Part shown: in pieces, positions 7,872-15,063 of the stretch | Numbering within the stretch: position 1 is the first letter of the stretch | Layout of the letters: each line of letters opens with the position of its first letter | Source: a virus | Length of the DNA: 33,786 nucleotides | Virus record (IMG/VR): IMGVR_UViG_3300046777_000727 | Location: 1 to 33,786 of that record | Direction: 5' to 3' (one strand) | The notes under the pieces: generated by a model | What the model saw: the letters and a program-made list of their open reading frames with translations, nothing else | Databases searched by the model: none | What the model was told of the DNA's origin: nothing | Made by a program: the position numbers and the translations under genes

Positions 7872-10309
7872 TACAATACCTCCTCATATTCTAAGATTGA
7901 ACCTGCCCTAACTGTCAATGATGCTGCTATACTATTTCTAAATCTTATCGTCCAAGTACCATTAGCTGTTACTCTAAAGATTCCATCGGCAGTGGCTAGA
8001 CCATTACCTGAGAATGCTACGTTAGCTCCAGCATCGTAAGCTACTTGATTACTTATTGTATTTGCAGTTGCAGTAGTTGCTATTGTGAATCGTGCATTAT
8101 TTATTGATGTAGCTGGGCCATTTGTGCTAAACATACTAACTCCCGTAGTTACTGCATAGCTAATTGTAGCACGCCACTTGTAAGTTTTATTCGCTGTGAC
8201 CGCAAATGATAACGCAGTAACATCTTCAAATGAAGTTCCGACATTAGTTTGATTTGTTCCAACAACTGCAGTGCCTAAGCCTAAATCACTTTTGAACGAA
8301 GCAAGAGACAATGCACTCACAGTATTATCTGCATTGATGCGCAAGTAACGAACCGCACTTGGGTCGGGCAGCGTAGCAAGGTTATTACCTACGGTAGTTA
8401 GTCCGATGCTATTTTGCTTTCCGTTGAATGTTGACCAATCAGCACTGCTCAACGCACCACGATTTGCAGCTGATGCAGTGGGCAGGTTGAATGTGTGCGT
8501 ACTTCCTGCACTACTAATTGCAAAGTCAGTTCCTGCTGTCCCGGTGGCAAAGTTTTGCGTGCTTGCTGTTAAGCCATTGAGCGAAGAAAGTCCGATTGCG
8601 TATGTGGTATGCACTTCACCTATGCGAGCATCCTCAGTGTATAGCGTTACGGTTTTACCGTTCGTGTTTTGAATATCGAATTCAATGTGTATGCGGTCGG
8701 TTGCAGCCGTGACAGTGTTAGGCACTGAGATGCTGAACGAATACAAATCAGGCACGTTGCCGTTGGTTATTTCTTCCATTGTGGAAGTGGCTACTAACGT
8801 GAATGTGCTGCCGTTGTATGTGTAAAGCTTAGCAAGTATTTGAGCGTGGTTTGAACCGCCACCTGTTTCACTCAAGTAAACGTCAATAGTCCAAACACCC
8901 GAAGGGATAAGGACGTGATTAGGCTCATTTACATCTGTGATAAATCGAGCAATTACTCCTGTGGTTGCACGTGTGAAGTTAGCAGCTGGGCCTGTGTTTG
9001 CTGCCGTGCCTAACTCGTAATAATTATTACCACCAATTGTGCCTTGCGACACGTTACCATTGAAATACAACACCTGTCCACCTCCACCACCTGTTGAAGG
9101 CAGTGTGCGAAGTGCGCCCGTACCATCAATGTATTGTTCTACTGTCCCATTTGCAGAAACAGCAAGTGTGCCGGATGTTGTTACAGGACTGCCTGCTACA
9201 CTAAACGCAGCATTTGTAGGTGCTGGCATGGTAAGGCCAACCGATGTAACCGAACCAGCAGCAGGTGTAGATGCCTCCCAAAGCTGAGTACTCGTGTTGT
9301 AGGTAAGCACCTGCCCGTTTGTTGGTGCTGGTGCATCTACATCCATTAAGTCGTCTAATTGATTGGGAATCGTTGGCAGGTTGATTAGATCATTATAATC
9401 GCCTGACGTTGCAACCGCGGCAAGTGTTGGCTTGTTGATTATCTGATAATCTCCACTAGTCGCATTCCAATCGATGATGTTTTGACGGATGCGGAAACCC
9501 GAACCTAGTGAAGTCCAATAAGACGCATTCGTTGGTAGAATAGCGTCATTATTTGCAATGCAGCGATACACATTGCCACCATACCACACCGTATCTCCGA
9601 TGACATATTGATTACCCTGCGCTGTGGTGTGATTAGCATTGAACTCTATGGCTGCGTAGAAAGAACTACCCGGGCCGCCTCCAGTTGCATCGATGGTCAC
9701 GCTTCCATCACCGTTATCTGTTAGTGTTACGTTAGTGCCTTCAACTAAGTTGAGTTTGCTTTGCACTACGTTATCCACGCTATTTGTTTGCAGCAATAAT
9801 CCAAGGCCACTACCACTACCACCTGTTGACGTACCGCCAACTGCCCAAATAGCCGGGATATCACATGCACTCCAGTCCCAAGGCACTTCAAGCTTCACCG
9901 TAAATGCTACACCTGTGACCGTGTTCTTTTGCTCTTCCATGAATGGCTCGAATACCACATCATTCACAAGTTGCACGTTGAAGCCAAACAGTTCAAGACC
10001 GTTTTGGATTTCTGCAATTAAGTCCTGCCCGAGACGAACGCAATCGCTAATGACTTCGCGCTGATATTCTGCCTTGTATTCTTTGTCACGTGGTATGTCC
10101 GCAAACATGATGTGAAAGCCGAACTGCATTGCACCTTTGGTTGGCTCAATCGTATCGGGCGTAACGTGCATGAATGGATACTCATCATCTTGCAGCGTAT
10201 CGCTCAAATCAATCTGACCATGTGTAAAGCGTTTGATAAGCAAATGCCCTGCGGCAAATGCTTCAAAGCGATTGATTAAAACGTTGTAACTGTAATTATA
10301 GCTACTCAT
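7871..10309 (-). CDS. Tail terminator-like N-terminal domain fused to a fibre
   Basis: 812 residues with two unlike parts. Residues 1-150 (NVLINRFEAFAAGHLLIKRF, EYPFMHVTPDTIEPTKGAMQ, then REVISDCVRLGQDLIAEIQNG) look like the compact tail-terminator/neck proteins that precede gp10-like genes. A Gly/Ser linker at about 160-172 (GGTSTGGSGSG) leads into fibre-type sequence. This includes a carbohydrate-binding-like motif near 240-275 (GDTVWYGGNVYRCIANND...ASYW) and low-complexity repeats of the type seen in Bacteroidota phage fibres (NRGALSSADWSTFNGKQ). The C-terminus is beta-rich. The start is ATG at 10309 with AAGGAG just upstream, one of the clearest Shine-Dalgarno sites in the window, overlapping the stop of the frameshifted chaperone. 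The fusion suggests a fibre anchored at the neck. Confidence 0.65.
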   Translation of the reverse strand: MSSYNYSYNVLINRFEAFAAGHLLIKRFTHGQIDLSDTLQDDEYPFMHVTPDTIEPTKGAMQFGFHIMFADIPRDKEYKAEYQREVISDCVRLGQDLIAEIQNGLELFGFNVQLVNDVVFEPFMEEQKNTVTGVAFTVKLEVPWDWSACDIPAIWAVGGTSTGGSGSGLGLLLQTNSVDNVVQSKLNLVEGTNVTLTDNGDGSVTIDATGGGPGSSFYAAIEFNANHTTAQGNQYVIGDTVWYGGNVYRCIANNDAILPTNASYWTSLGSGFRIRQNIIDWNATSGDYQIINKPTLAAVATSGDYNDLINLPTIPNQLDDLMDVDAPAPTNGQVLTYNTSTQLWEASTPAAGSVTSVGLTMPAPTNAAFSVAGSPVTTSGTLAVSANGTVEQYIDGTGALRTLPSTGGGGGQVLYFNGNVSQGTIGGNNYYELGTAANTGPAANFTRATTGVIARFITDVNEPNHVLIPSGVWTIDVYLSETGGGSNHAQILAKLYTYNGSTFTLVATSTMEEITNGNVPDLYSFSISVPNTVTAATDRIHIEFDIQNTNGKTVTLYTEDARIGEVHTTYAIGLSSLNGLTASTQNFATGTAGTDFAISSAGSTHTFNLPTASAANRGALSSADWSTFNGKQNSIGLTTVGNNLATLPDPSAVRYLRINADNTVSALSLASFKSDLGLGTAVVGTNQTNVGTSFEDVTALSFAVTANKTYKWRATISYAVTTGVSMFSTNGPATSINNARFTIATTATANTISNQVAYDAGANVAFSGNGLATADGIFRVTANGTWTIRFRNSIAASLTVRAGSILEYEEVL

Positions 10310-11075
10310 CTCCTTTGCATTTTTTTCATTTCAACTTTCTGCGTGTAAACATAATCGGCTAGGTATGTAAGATGCGTGAACACCTCATACACTCTGCGCT
10401 CTGTTACCATGTCAAACTTTGTAATATCTCTTTCCGATAGCACCTCGATAATATGGAACCAACCATATACCGCAAGGCCATCTGGTGTTACTGCTTCGTC
10501 GCTTCCGTCACTATCTCTGTTATCTCCTTTGCTAAATATTCGAGGGAACTGTTGTATAGTTCTATTTCTAAACTCGAAAAAAAAAGCAGCACATTGTGCA
10601 CGTCATTCAGTGTTAGCATGCGCACAGTGTCAATGTACTTTTTGACTTTGATGCTATCGTATTTCTCAACATCGTATTTCTCACCGAACTTTGCAATAAT
10701 CGGTCGGTATAGTATGCACATCATTTTTAGTGCGGCCTCACCGTTTAGCTTTCCATCTTTGTACAATGCAGTGCACTGGCTGTCTATATCTACGTATTCA
10801 CCAAAGGTCAACTCAGTTAAATCCGGCACAAAGCCAAGTTCAGTTGCACCAATGCGCACCTTACGTCTAAAGCCTTCACTGCCTAGGGTTAATGCAGCTT
10901 CAAACTTTGTAATTACTTCATTGAGCACATGCAGCTGGAATAGCTTAATGCTTTCACTGCTTTTGCCTGTGATGATATGCACGCGCTCCACCTCATCCAT
11001 CGCATTCTGATAGTCGATGTATTGCCCAAGGGTTACACCTTGCGCGTTAGCTGCTATGCTAAACTTTACTTTCAT
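10306..11075 (-). CDS. Tail assembly chaperone extended by -1 frameshift (GT-like product)
   Basis: The frame starting at 11075 reaches a run of nine T (10585-10577 on this strand) read CTT TTT TTT TCG. A slip of one base backwards lets translation continue to 10306 and adds 90 residues after codon 166, for a 256-residue product. The extension contains LAVYGWFHIIEVLSERDI and TKFDMVTERRVYEVFTHLTY, which are protein-like and resemble C-terminal extensions of tail chaperones in related phages. It has no ATG in its first two thirds and ends in ATGA with the next gene. Such G/GT frameshifts are a hallmark of siphovirus tail assembly. Direct sequence shows the open second frame; the frameshift itself is inference. 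Confidence 0.65.
10488..11075 (-). CDS. Tail assembly chaperone, unshifted product (G-like, 195 aa)
   Basis: The zero-frame product begins MKVKFSIAANAQGVTLGQYI and is mostly helical, ending EYLAKEITEIVTEATKQ. Its location between a TerS-like gene and the neck/tail genes, its size, and the -1 slip site 30 codons before its stop all match the short partner of a chaperone pair that coats the tape measure during tail assembly. In most siphoviruses this gene sits directly before the tape measure; here five genes intervene. That makes the assignment somewhat less certain, although the frameshift supports it. Confidence 0.6.
   Translation of the reverse strand: MKVKFSIAANAQGVTLGQYIDYQNAMDEVERVHIITGKSSESIKLFQLHVLNEVITKFEAALTLGSEGFRRKVRIGATELGFVPDLTELTFGEYVDIDSQCTALYKDGKLNGEAALKMMCILYRPIIAKFGEKYDVEKYDSIKVKKYIDTVRMLTLNDVHNVLLFFSSLEIELYNSSLEYLAKEITEIVTEATKQ
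10577..10585 (-). promoter_or_regulatory. Nine-T slippery sequence for -1 frameshift
   Basis: On the minus strand the codons CTT TTT TTT TCG contain a T9 run, which includes the heptamer T TTT TTT of the standard X XXY YYZ type. The frame entered after a -1 slip is open for 90 further codons to 10306. A homopolymer sequencing error cannot be fully excluded from one sequence, but the zero frame is also well-formed up to its own stop, which favours a programmed event. Confidence 0.6.
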
Positions 11076-11108
11076 GCTTCGTTTATTGTAGTTTTTGATT
11101 CCTTTTTG

Positions 11109-11375
11109 TTACAAGTCTGAATGCACCTGTATAATCACAGGGGCTTTTTCATCCCCGGCATGAGTTACACGTGCCTGTTTTGGTTTGAAGTATTCGAGCA
11201 GCGCAGTGTAGTGTTTGATGTATTCTTCATCCTCCATATCATTCATAATGCGCATGCATTTTTGCGCACCTTCCTGAACAAACCACTCGCCGAGTTCATT
11301 CCACATCTTAACCTTTTCACTTACTGTACCAACGGGCCTGCCGTTTGGATTTCCTGACTTTCCTTTCTCAAACAT
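11109..11375 (-). CDS. DUF5681-like protein, possible small terminase subunit
   Basis: I place the start at the ATG at 11375, giving MFEKGKSGNPNGRPVGTVSEK. This is the usual N-terminus of DUF5681 proteins, so the eight upstream residues of the longer frame (start 11399) are unlikely to be translated. Proteins with the GKSGNPNGRPxG motif are common in phages and are often annotated near packaging genes as small terminase or DNA-binding proteins. The rest is a short helical region (WNELGEWFVQEGAQKCMRIM) and a polar tail, 88 residues in all. If it is the small terminase subunit, it lies about 5 kb from the large subunit and on the opposite strand. That function is inferred. Confidence 0.6.
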   Translation of the reverse strand: MFEKGKSGNPNGRPVGTVSEKVKMWNELGEWFVQEGAQKCMRIMNDMEDEEYIKHYTALLEYFKPKQARVTHAGDEKAPVIIQVHSDL

Positions 11376-11400
11376 TTTGTTATGATTTGATAAAAACAAA

Positions 11401-11541
11401 TTACTTCTTATCGTATTGGACGATGCAGACCGCTATTCGTTGCTGCGTATCGGGGAACTCTTCCTTTGTCTTTGCATCGCTCATGCAGCGTGCTATAAAT
11501 GCGCTCTTTGATTCATCAGGTGTGGGTGTGGGTAATGGCAT
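11401..11541 (-). CDS. Small conserved-looking phage protein (46 aa)
   Basis: A 46-residue frame starting MPLPTPTPDESKSAFIARCM and ending AVCIVQYDKK. The pattern of a Pro-rich start, FIARCM, EEFPDTQQRIAVC is one I associate with short proteins encoded near packaging and portal genes in many tailed phages. The two Cys residues (19 and 39) are typical of that group. It sits between the zinc-binding gene and the DUF5681-like gene with short gaps. Its function is not known; a DNA-packaging accessory role would fit its usual position. Confidence 0.7.
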   Translation of the reverse strand: MPLPTPTPDESKSAFIARCMSDAKTKEEFPDTQQRIAVCIVQYDKK

Positions 11542-11551
11542 ATTATTGGTT

Positions 11552-11986
11552 TTATATTTTACCTAGTTGACGTCTGAACTCTTTAATCAAATCTTTGATG
11601 CACGATGCGCATTGTGATGGCTGTTGTGGCTTACCTGTTATCTTGGAATACCACGCATACAATTCACTGACATCTGATTGCTCCATCTTAGTTGCATCTT
11701 TGACCTTATCAATGTATTGATCTAGCTGTGCAATCTCACGACTTGTCCAGTTAAGTGCATGCCACTTATGTGCCGGGCAGGATGTGAATCTAAACCATGT
11801 TTTAGCTTGCAAGTTGCAGCCACATAGCTTAATCTTTTCTTTGTAGTAGGTTACGTTATTTTCTTCGGGCTCAACTGTGCCACCGATTAGCGGCGTACCA
11901 CACCACCCATCATTGTACCATTTGCATTTCTTGCAGATGTTAAGCCTCTCCTGTTGTTGTGCTGGATGCACGTTGAAATTGAACAT
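11552..11986 (-). CDS. Cys-rich, probably zinc-binding phage protein
   Basis: With the ATG at 11986 the protein is 144 residues and begins MFNFNVHPAQQQERLNICKKC. Cysteine pairs CKKC, then CG, CGC and the final SCPAHKW (C/H) form a zinc-ribbon-like set in the first 80 residues. A longer frame begins at 12037 but would overlap the sigma-like gene by 98 bases instead of 47, so I prefer the shorter start. The helical C-terminal half has a further CASC motif. Proteins starting with ERLxICxxC and ending the domain with CPxxKW are common small phage proteins of unknown role. Confidence 0.65.
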   Translation of the reverse strand: MFNFNVHPAQQQERLNICKKCKWYNDGWCGTPLIGGTVEPEENNVTYYKEKIKLCGCNLQAKTWFRFTSCPAHKWHALNWTSREIAQLDQYIDKVKDATKMEQSDVSELYAWYSKITGKPQQPSQCASCIKDLIKEFRRQLGKI

Positions 11987-12479
11987 ATTCTCTGATTCGT
12001 TTAATTGCTCTGTGAATGGATGTGCGCAGGTAGGCATAGGGTATGCCCGTCTCTTTGCTTAGTTCTTTGTAGTCAAAGTCAGGTTTGGCGTATAAGCGCA
12101 GCAATATTGCGTCAAACTCATTTAGCCGACTGATTGCATTGTACAAATATTCCCCGTCTATAAATGCACCTATCCAAGTCTCATCTGTTTTATTATCTGT
12201 GAAGTCTTTGTCGATGTGCACATCATAGTATTTCTTATAAGTAATAGCGTAATCGCTTCTATTGCTGTGCCATGATAACCATAAAGCCCTATTGACATAT
12301 TGCGCCACCTTACCACCGCAAACTATATCGGTCACATCTTGTGCCGGCCTATCCATTAGCCTGGCGAGCACCTCATGCAACAGGTCGCTGCCTTTGTTTT
12401 GATCGCGAGTGAGGCGTGTAGCCTTATCTAGCCACCCGTTGTAATGCTTTGATATTTCGTAAGTTACGCAGTCTCCCAA
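11940..12479 (-). CDS. Sigma-70-like transcription factor, candidate late gene activator
   Basis: 179 residues. Residues 15-45 (WLDKATRLTRDQNKGSDLLHE) resemble sigma region 2 of ECF-type factors, and 113-170 (LNEFDAILLRLYAKPDFDYK, then ELSKETGIPYAYLRTSIHRA) resemble the region 4 helix-turn-helix. It is the first gene of the minus arm, next to the divergent promoter region, where a late activator would be expected. The first codon is TTG at 12479-12477; no in-frame ATG occurs before about residue 42. A competing ATG at 12490 opens only an eight-residue peptide (MLKFWETA). Sequence similarity is weak but the two-domain order is convincing. Direction of late promoters by this factor is inference. 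Confidence 0.65.
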   Translation of the reverse strand: MGDCVTYEISKHYNGWLDKATRLTRDQNKGSDLLHEVLARLMDRPAQDVTDIVCGGKVAQYVNRALWLSWHSNRSDYAITYKKYYDVHIDKDFTDNKTDETWIGAFIDGEYLYNAISRLNEFDAILLRLYAKPDFDYKELSKETGIPYAYLRTSIHRAIKRIREYVQFQRASSTTTGEA

Positions 12480-12496
12480 AATTTTAACATTTTTTT

Positions 12497-12528
12497 TCTT
12501 GTGTGTGCAATTATTTGCACTATCTTCG
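12497..12528 (+). promoter_or_regulatory. Early promoter P1 with embedded operator
   Basis: TATCTTCG at 12521-12528 fits the Bacteroidota -7 element (TAnnTTTG), preceded by 19 bases from a weak -33 element TCTTG at 12497-12501. The spacer ends with the perfect inverted repeat GTGCAA-TTAT-TTGCAC (12505-12520), which touches the -7 element. A repressor bound here would block RNA polymerase. The same repeat occurs at 17722-17737 and, with one mismatch, at 31041-31056. Confidence 0.65.
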
Positions 12529-12558
12529 CCCTATCAATAACAAAATTAATACAAAACA

Positions 12559-12843
12559 ATGAAGTACCATTCTAAAAATTACACAGGCACTGAACACGGA
12601 TGTATTCACTGCGATTATCAGTACAATTATGCTGACCTTGTTGAATCAGTTGGGCATGAGTATATCCACAAAATGAACGCCGATTGTCCTGATGATGACC
12701 CAATGTCTTTGGATGAATACATTTGGTACACAGAGGAAATTATCGAAATCATTTGTGAGCGTTACGAGGATATCCAACAGAGCTGTTGGGATTGCGCTGA
12801 GTACGATGACATGTCTCAATATAAAGCATGGTTGGAGTACTAA
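12559..12843 (+). CDS. Small acidic protein with two CxxC pairs
   Basis: A 94-residue protein, first of the plus arm, 31 bases after promoter P1. It has a CIHC pair near residue 15 and a CWDC pair near residue 80, and is strongly acidic between them (NADCPDDDPMSLDEYIW, then EEIIEIICERYEDIQ). The Cys pairs could hold one zinc ion across the fold. The leader contains ATCAATAACAAAA before the ATG and no Shine-Dalgarno site. An acidic first-expressed phage protein could be a host takeover or DNA-mimic factor, but I do not recognise a family. Confidence 0.75.
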   Translation: MKYHSKNYTGTEHGCIHCDYQYNYADLVESVGHEYIHKMNADCPDDDPMSLDEYIWYTEEIIEIICERYEDIQQSCWDCAEYDDMSQYKAWLEY

Positions 12844-12850
12844 TCACTAG

Positions 12851-12874
12851 CAGGGGCGCGACTGCTTAACGCGC
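12851..12874 (+). promoter_or_regulatory. Conserved GCGCG hairpin after first early gene, copy 1
   Basis: CAGGGGCGCGACTG at 12851-12864 is followed by CGCGC at 12870-12874. The arms GCGCG/CGCGC can pair over a nine-base loop. The same 14-base sequence and the same arms occur at 17965-17986, again in the gap after the first gene of an operator-controlled unit. There is no T-run, so it is not a standard terminator; an RNA-processing, attenuation or stability element would fit. Confidence 0.6.
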
Positions 12875-12911
12875 TAAACTTTCAATCGTAAATCAATAAA
12901 TACACAATACA

Positions 12912-13220
12912 ATGAATCTACCTATTTTTTTCACTAAGCACATGAACTCAAAGATGACATCTTACGTCATGATTGACCAATCAGGCAAACAGATTGCCGT
13001 TGAATGCAACTATGGTGACTACGCCATAGTAACCGAATCGCACGATGACATCGATAGACCAAACGAGGTGCAAAATATTATCGACCGTGCTAGTCAGCAC
13101 TGGGATGTGAGCATTATCAGCGCCGAAGTATTCATGCACCATTTCAGCGTAGCGCACCGTGAACTATTCTATAACGTTAATCCAGCACTTAGACCACATG
13201 AAGAAAAGCAACTTGGATAA
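12912..13220 (+). CDS. Hypothetical protein (102 aa)
   Basis: The protein begins MNLPIFFTKHMNSKMTSYVM and shows an alternating beta pattern (YVMIDQSGKQIAVECNYGDY) followed by helices (NEVQNIIDRASQHWDVSIIS). Its leader has AATCAATAAATACACAA just before the ATG, matching other early genes. It overlaps the XRE-like gene by 23 bases. I recognise no family. Confidence 0.65.
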   Translation: MNLPIFFTKHMNSKMTSYVMIDQSGKQIAVECNYGDYAIVTESHDDIDRPNEVQNIIDRASQHWDVSIISAEVFMHHFSVAHRELFYNVNPALRPHEEKQLG

Positions 13221-13431
13221 ACTTATCACGCATAAGGTGGGCAGTAAAGCTGCCCTCCTACGTGCGATGCAAGTCACATCCACCCCCATTAGTCGGCGAG
13301 CACTATTTTACTACATGAAAGATGCCAATGCACTAAACGTGCGGCAGCTTGTGAATCTAGCAAAAGTGCTATCTGTTGACGTAACCGAATTAATAACCAC
13401 AATAACAATCAAACATGAAGGCGATGAATAA
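13198..13431 (+). CDS. XRE/Cro-like DNA-binding regulator
   Basis: I take the ATG at 13198 (MKKSNLDKLITHKVGSKAAL) rather than the earlier one at 13159, because the domain starts here and the 13-residue addition has no matching pattern. The 77 residues form a single helix-turn-helix domain: KAALLRAMQVTSTPISRRAL is the likely recognition unit and LNVRQLVNLAKVLSVDVTEL the typical closing helices of the XRE family. It overlaps the upstream gene's end. Such proteins regulate early/late switching; this one is an alternative candidate for binding the GTGCAA-N4-TTGCAC sites, although the ribbon-helix-helix gene fits better. Confidence 0.7.
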   Translation: MKKSNLDKLITHKVGSKAALLRAMQVTSTPISRRALFYYMKDANALNVRQLVNLAKVLSVDVTELITTITIKHEGDE

Positions 13432-13489
13432 CTTAAATTTACCAGTGCGCAAAGTCACGCGCACAAAAAGAAAAAGATATGCCAAGTAA
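13415..13489 (+). CDS. Possible 24-residue basic peptide
   Basis: The frame MKAMNNLNLPVRKVTRTKRK-RYAK lies exactly between two genes. Its ATG overlaps the end of the XRE-like gene and its TAA overlaps the start of the next gene by 11 bases. Ten of 24 residues are Lys or Arg. The placement suggests translational coupling, but so short a frame can arise by chance and no second genome is available for comparison. Confidence 0.3.
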   Translation: MKAMNNLNLPVRKVTRTKRKRYAK

Positions 13490-14018
13490 CCGCGCGCTGC
13501 CTAGCCGTAGCGATGTCATCTACATTCAAAAGTACTTTGGTACGATACCGTTCAATGTAATGGCTGCACACCTTAACATCAATCCCAAAAAGCTACTGCG
13601 ATTTGCCCGGTTAATCTTTGGGCCAAAGCAGCACGAACTAAAATGGAAAAGGATGATTGAGACACTTGAATTTATGGAAGGGCAGAGTGAAGTCGAGGCC
13701 GAAATCTTAAACGAAAAGATTATGCAGACTAAACGCTACCATGCACCAGTGCGCAGAAAGATTGTCAACCTCAACCGCATGTACTACCTATGCACACTCA
13801 ATTACTCAAAGCGGTATATAGTCAAGTTCGATATTCCTGTGGATCTACACACGATTGAATTCTGTAGTGTTGCGATGGGATGTGATTACGAGGTTGCACC
13901 ATTAGGCCCCTGGGAATACATGCAGCTCGAAAAGGATTTGCCCATTGTAAGCATCGAGGCAAATGAAGATTACATAGGTTCCTTTTGGTTAGCAATGCAA
14001 TCCATGTTAAACGAATGA
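13479..14018 (+). CDS. Hypothetical DNA-associated protein (179 aa)
   Basis: It begins MPSNRALPSRSDVIYIQKYF. Residues 12-48 (IQKYFGTIPFNVMAAHLNIN, then PKKLLRFARLIFG) look like a helix-turn-helix, and a basic stretch follows (KRYHAPVRRKIVNLNRMYYL). The C-terminal third is acidic. It sits between a regulator and a nuclease and ends in ATGA with the nuclease start. I do not recognise a family; a DNA-binding or recombination accessory role is a guess. Confidence 0.65.
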   Translation: MPSNRALPSRSDVIYIQKYFGTIPFNVMAAHLNINPKKLLRFARLIFGPKQHELKWKRMIETLEFMEGQSEVEAEILNEKIMQTKRYHAPVRRKIVNLNRMYYLCTLNYSKRYIVKFDIPVDLHTIEFCSVAMGCDYEVAPLGPWEYMQLEKDLPIVSIEANEDYIGSFWLAMQSMLNE

Positions 14019-14377
14019 AACACAAAGAAAGCAAAATCCAGCAACGCTGCGTAGAGTGGTTTAGATACTCATTCCCACGCACCGTCATTGCATCTTTTCC
14101 GAATGGCGTATACATCGGTGGTACTCCAGTGCAACGGGCCAAACGTTGGAACATCCTGAAGGCCGAAGGGGCCATGCCGGGTATACCTGACCTGATGATA
14201 TGCATGCCATGCATGAAGTACCATGCACTGTTCATTGAGATGAAAACGGAAAAGGGTAAGCTTTCTGAGAATCAAAAAATCGTTCACGCCATGCTCATCA
14301 ATGAAGGCTATGCCGTCAAGGTGTGCAGGTCATTTGAAGAATTCACAATAACAATCAAAAAATATATGGAGTCATGA
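14015..14377 (+). CDS. VRR-NUC family nuclease
   Basis: 120 residues from the ATG at 14015, which overlaps the preceding stop (ATGA). The longer frame from 13985 adds ten residues that lie inside the upstream gene and is less likely. The protein has the PD-(D/E)xK core of VRR-NUC enzymes: GIPDL with Asp59, FIEMK with Glu75 and Lys77, and Gln87 in SENQK. GGTPVQRAKRWNILKAEG is the usual preceding segment. Phage members are stand-alone structure-selective nucleases, probably resolving branched DNA during replication and packaging. Confidence 0.85.
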   Translation: MKHKESKIQQRCVEWFRYSFPRTVIASFPNGVYIGGTPVQRAKRWNILKAEGAMPGIPDLMICMPCMKYHALFIEMKTEKGKLSENQKIVHAMLINEGYAVKVCRSFEEFTITIKKYMES

Positions 14378-15063
14378 GAGAATCAACTGTATTTTATCGC
14401 TCATTCTATGAAGCGATCAAAGAACTGGATGCAGAACTTCAGGCAGTGGTATATTCTGCCATCTTTGAATACGCATTAAACTTTAACGAGGTTGAGTTGA
14501 AGGGTGTGGCTAAAACCGTGTTTACTTTAATCAAGCCGCAACTTGATGCAAATCAGAAGCGATTTGAAAACGGAAACAAACCAAAAGCGAAGCAAGTCAT
14601 AAGCAAACAAGAAGCAAAGCCGCAACAAGATGTGAGCAAGGTTGAAGCTAATGTAAATGTAAATGATAATGCTAATGTAAATGATAATGAAAATGTAAAT
14701 GCTAATGTTTCAAGATTGCGCTTTCGCGCTCCGACGTATGAAGAAATATTTGAGTTTATGAAAAGTAAAAATGCTTTAGCCGGAAACGTTTGGGCTGATG
14801 CCAAAGTGCTGACTGAATCAAAGGCATTCTTCAACCATTACGAAAGCAATGGCTGGATGGTAGGTAAAAACAAAATGAAAAACTGGGAAGCCGCCATCCG
14901 AAATTGGATGAACAATAATTCTAAATTTGAAAATAACAAACCAAAATTCGTAATTCAAAATGAACGAGAAAAACGCGCTAGCGAACTTGAACAGTTCCGC
15001 CAACAGTACAGAAGTCACCTTGCAGAAAATCTTAGCATCGAAGACATCACCGGCACTGAGTGA
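14374..15063 (+). CDS. Replication-initiator-like protein with Asn/Val repeat linker
   Basis: 229 residues. The N-terminal 65 residues (VFYRSFYEAIKELDAELQAV, then YSAIFEYALNFNE) match the DUF6291-type domain common in Bacteroidota phage replication genes. A low-complexity linker at about 92-112 (NVNVNDNANVNDNENVNANV) leads to a second domain with FNHYESNGWMVGKNKMKNWE and AAIRNWM, a pattern seen in phage initiators that work with a helicase loader. The stop overlaps the next gene by 104 bases. It probably opens the origin or recruits host helicase; that is inferred from domain resemblance. Confidence 0.65.
   Translation: MRESTVFYRSFYEAIKELDAELQAVVYSAIFEYALNFNEVELKGVAKTVFTLIKPQLDANQKRFENGNKPKAKQVISKQEAKPQQDVSKVEANVNVNDNANVNDNENVNANVSRLRFRAPTYEEIFEFMKSKNALAGNVWADAKVLTESKAFFNHYESNGWMVGKNKMKNWEAAIRNWMNNNSKFENNKPKFVIQNEREKRASELEQFRQQYRSHLAENLSIEDITGTE
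14649..14709 (+). repeat. AATGTA/AATGAT hexamer-like tandem repeats
   Basis: Six-base units of the form AATGTA, AATGAT, AATGCT and AATGAA repeat about ten times in frame, encoding the Asn-Val/Asn-Asp/Asn-Ala linker of the initiator-like protein. Slippage would change linker length in steps of two residues without breaking the frame. AT-rich repeats within initiator genes sometimes serve as the origin itself, as in lambda O, which is possible here. Confidence 0.7.

Noticed and set aside
10577-10585. Frame break as a plain sequencing error
   Set aside because: Not favoured because both frames end sensibly and the gene position fits a G/GT pair, but the homopolymer should be checked in reads.
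10453-11010. Plus-strand frame of 185 codons
   Set aside because: It is antisense to the tail chaperone, rich in Ser/Leu/Phe as typical shadow frames, and has no leader.
12464-12490. Eight-residue peptide MLKFWETA as a gene
   Set aside because: Too short to support alone; kept only as a possible leader in the sigma-like gene finding.
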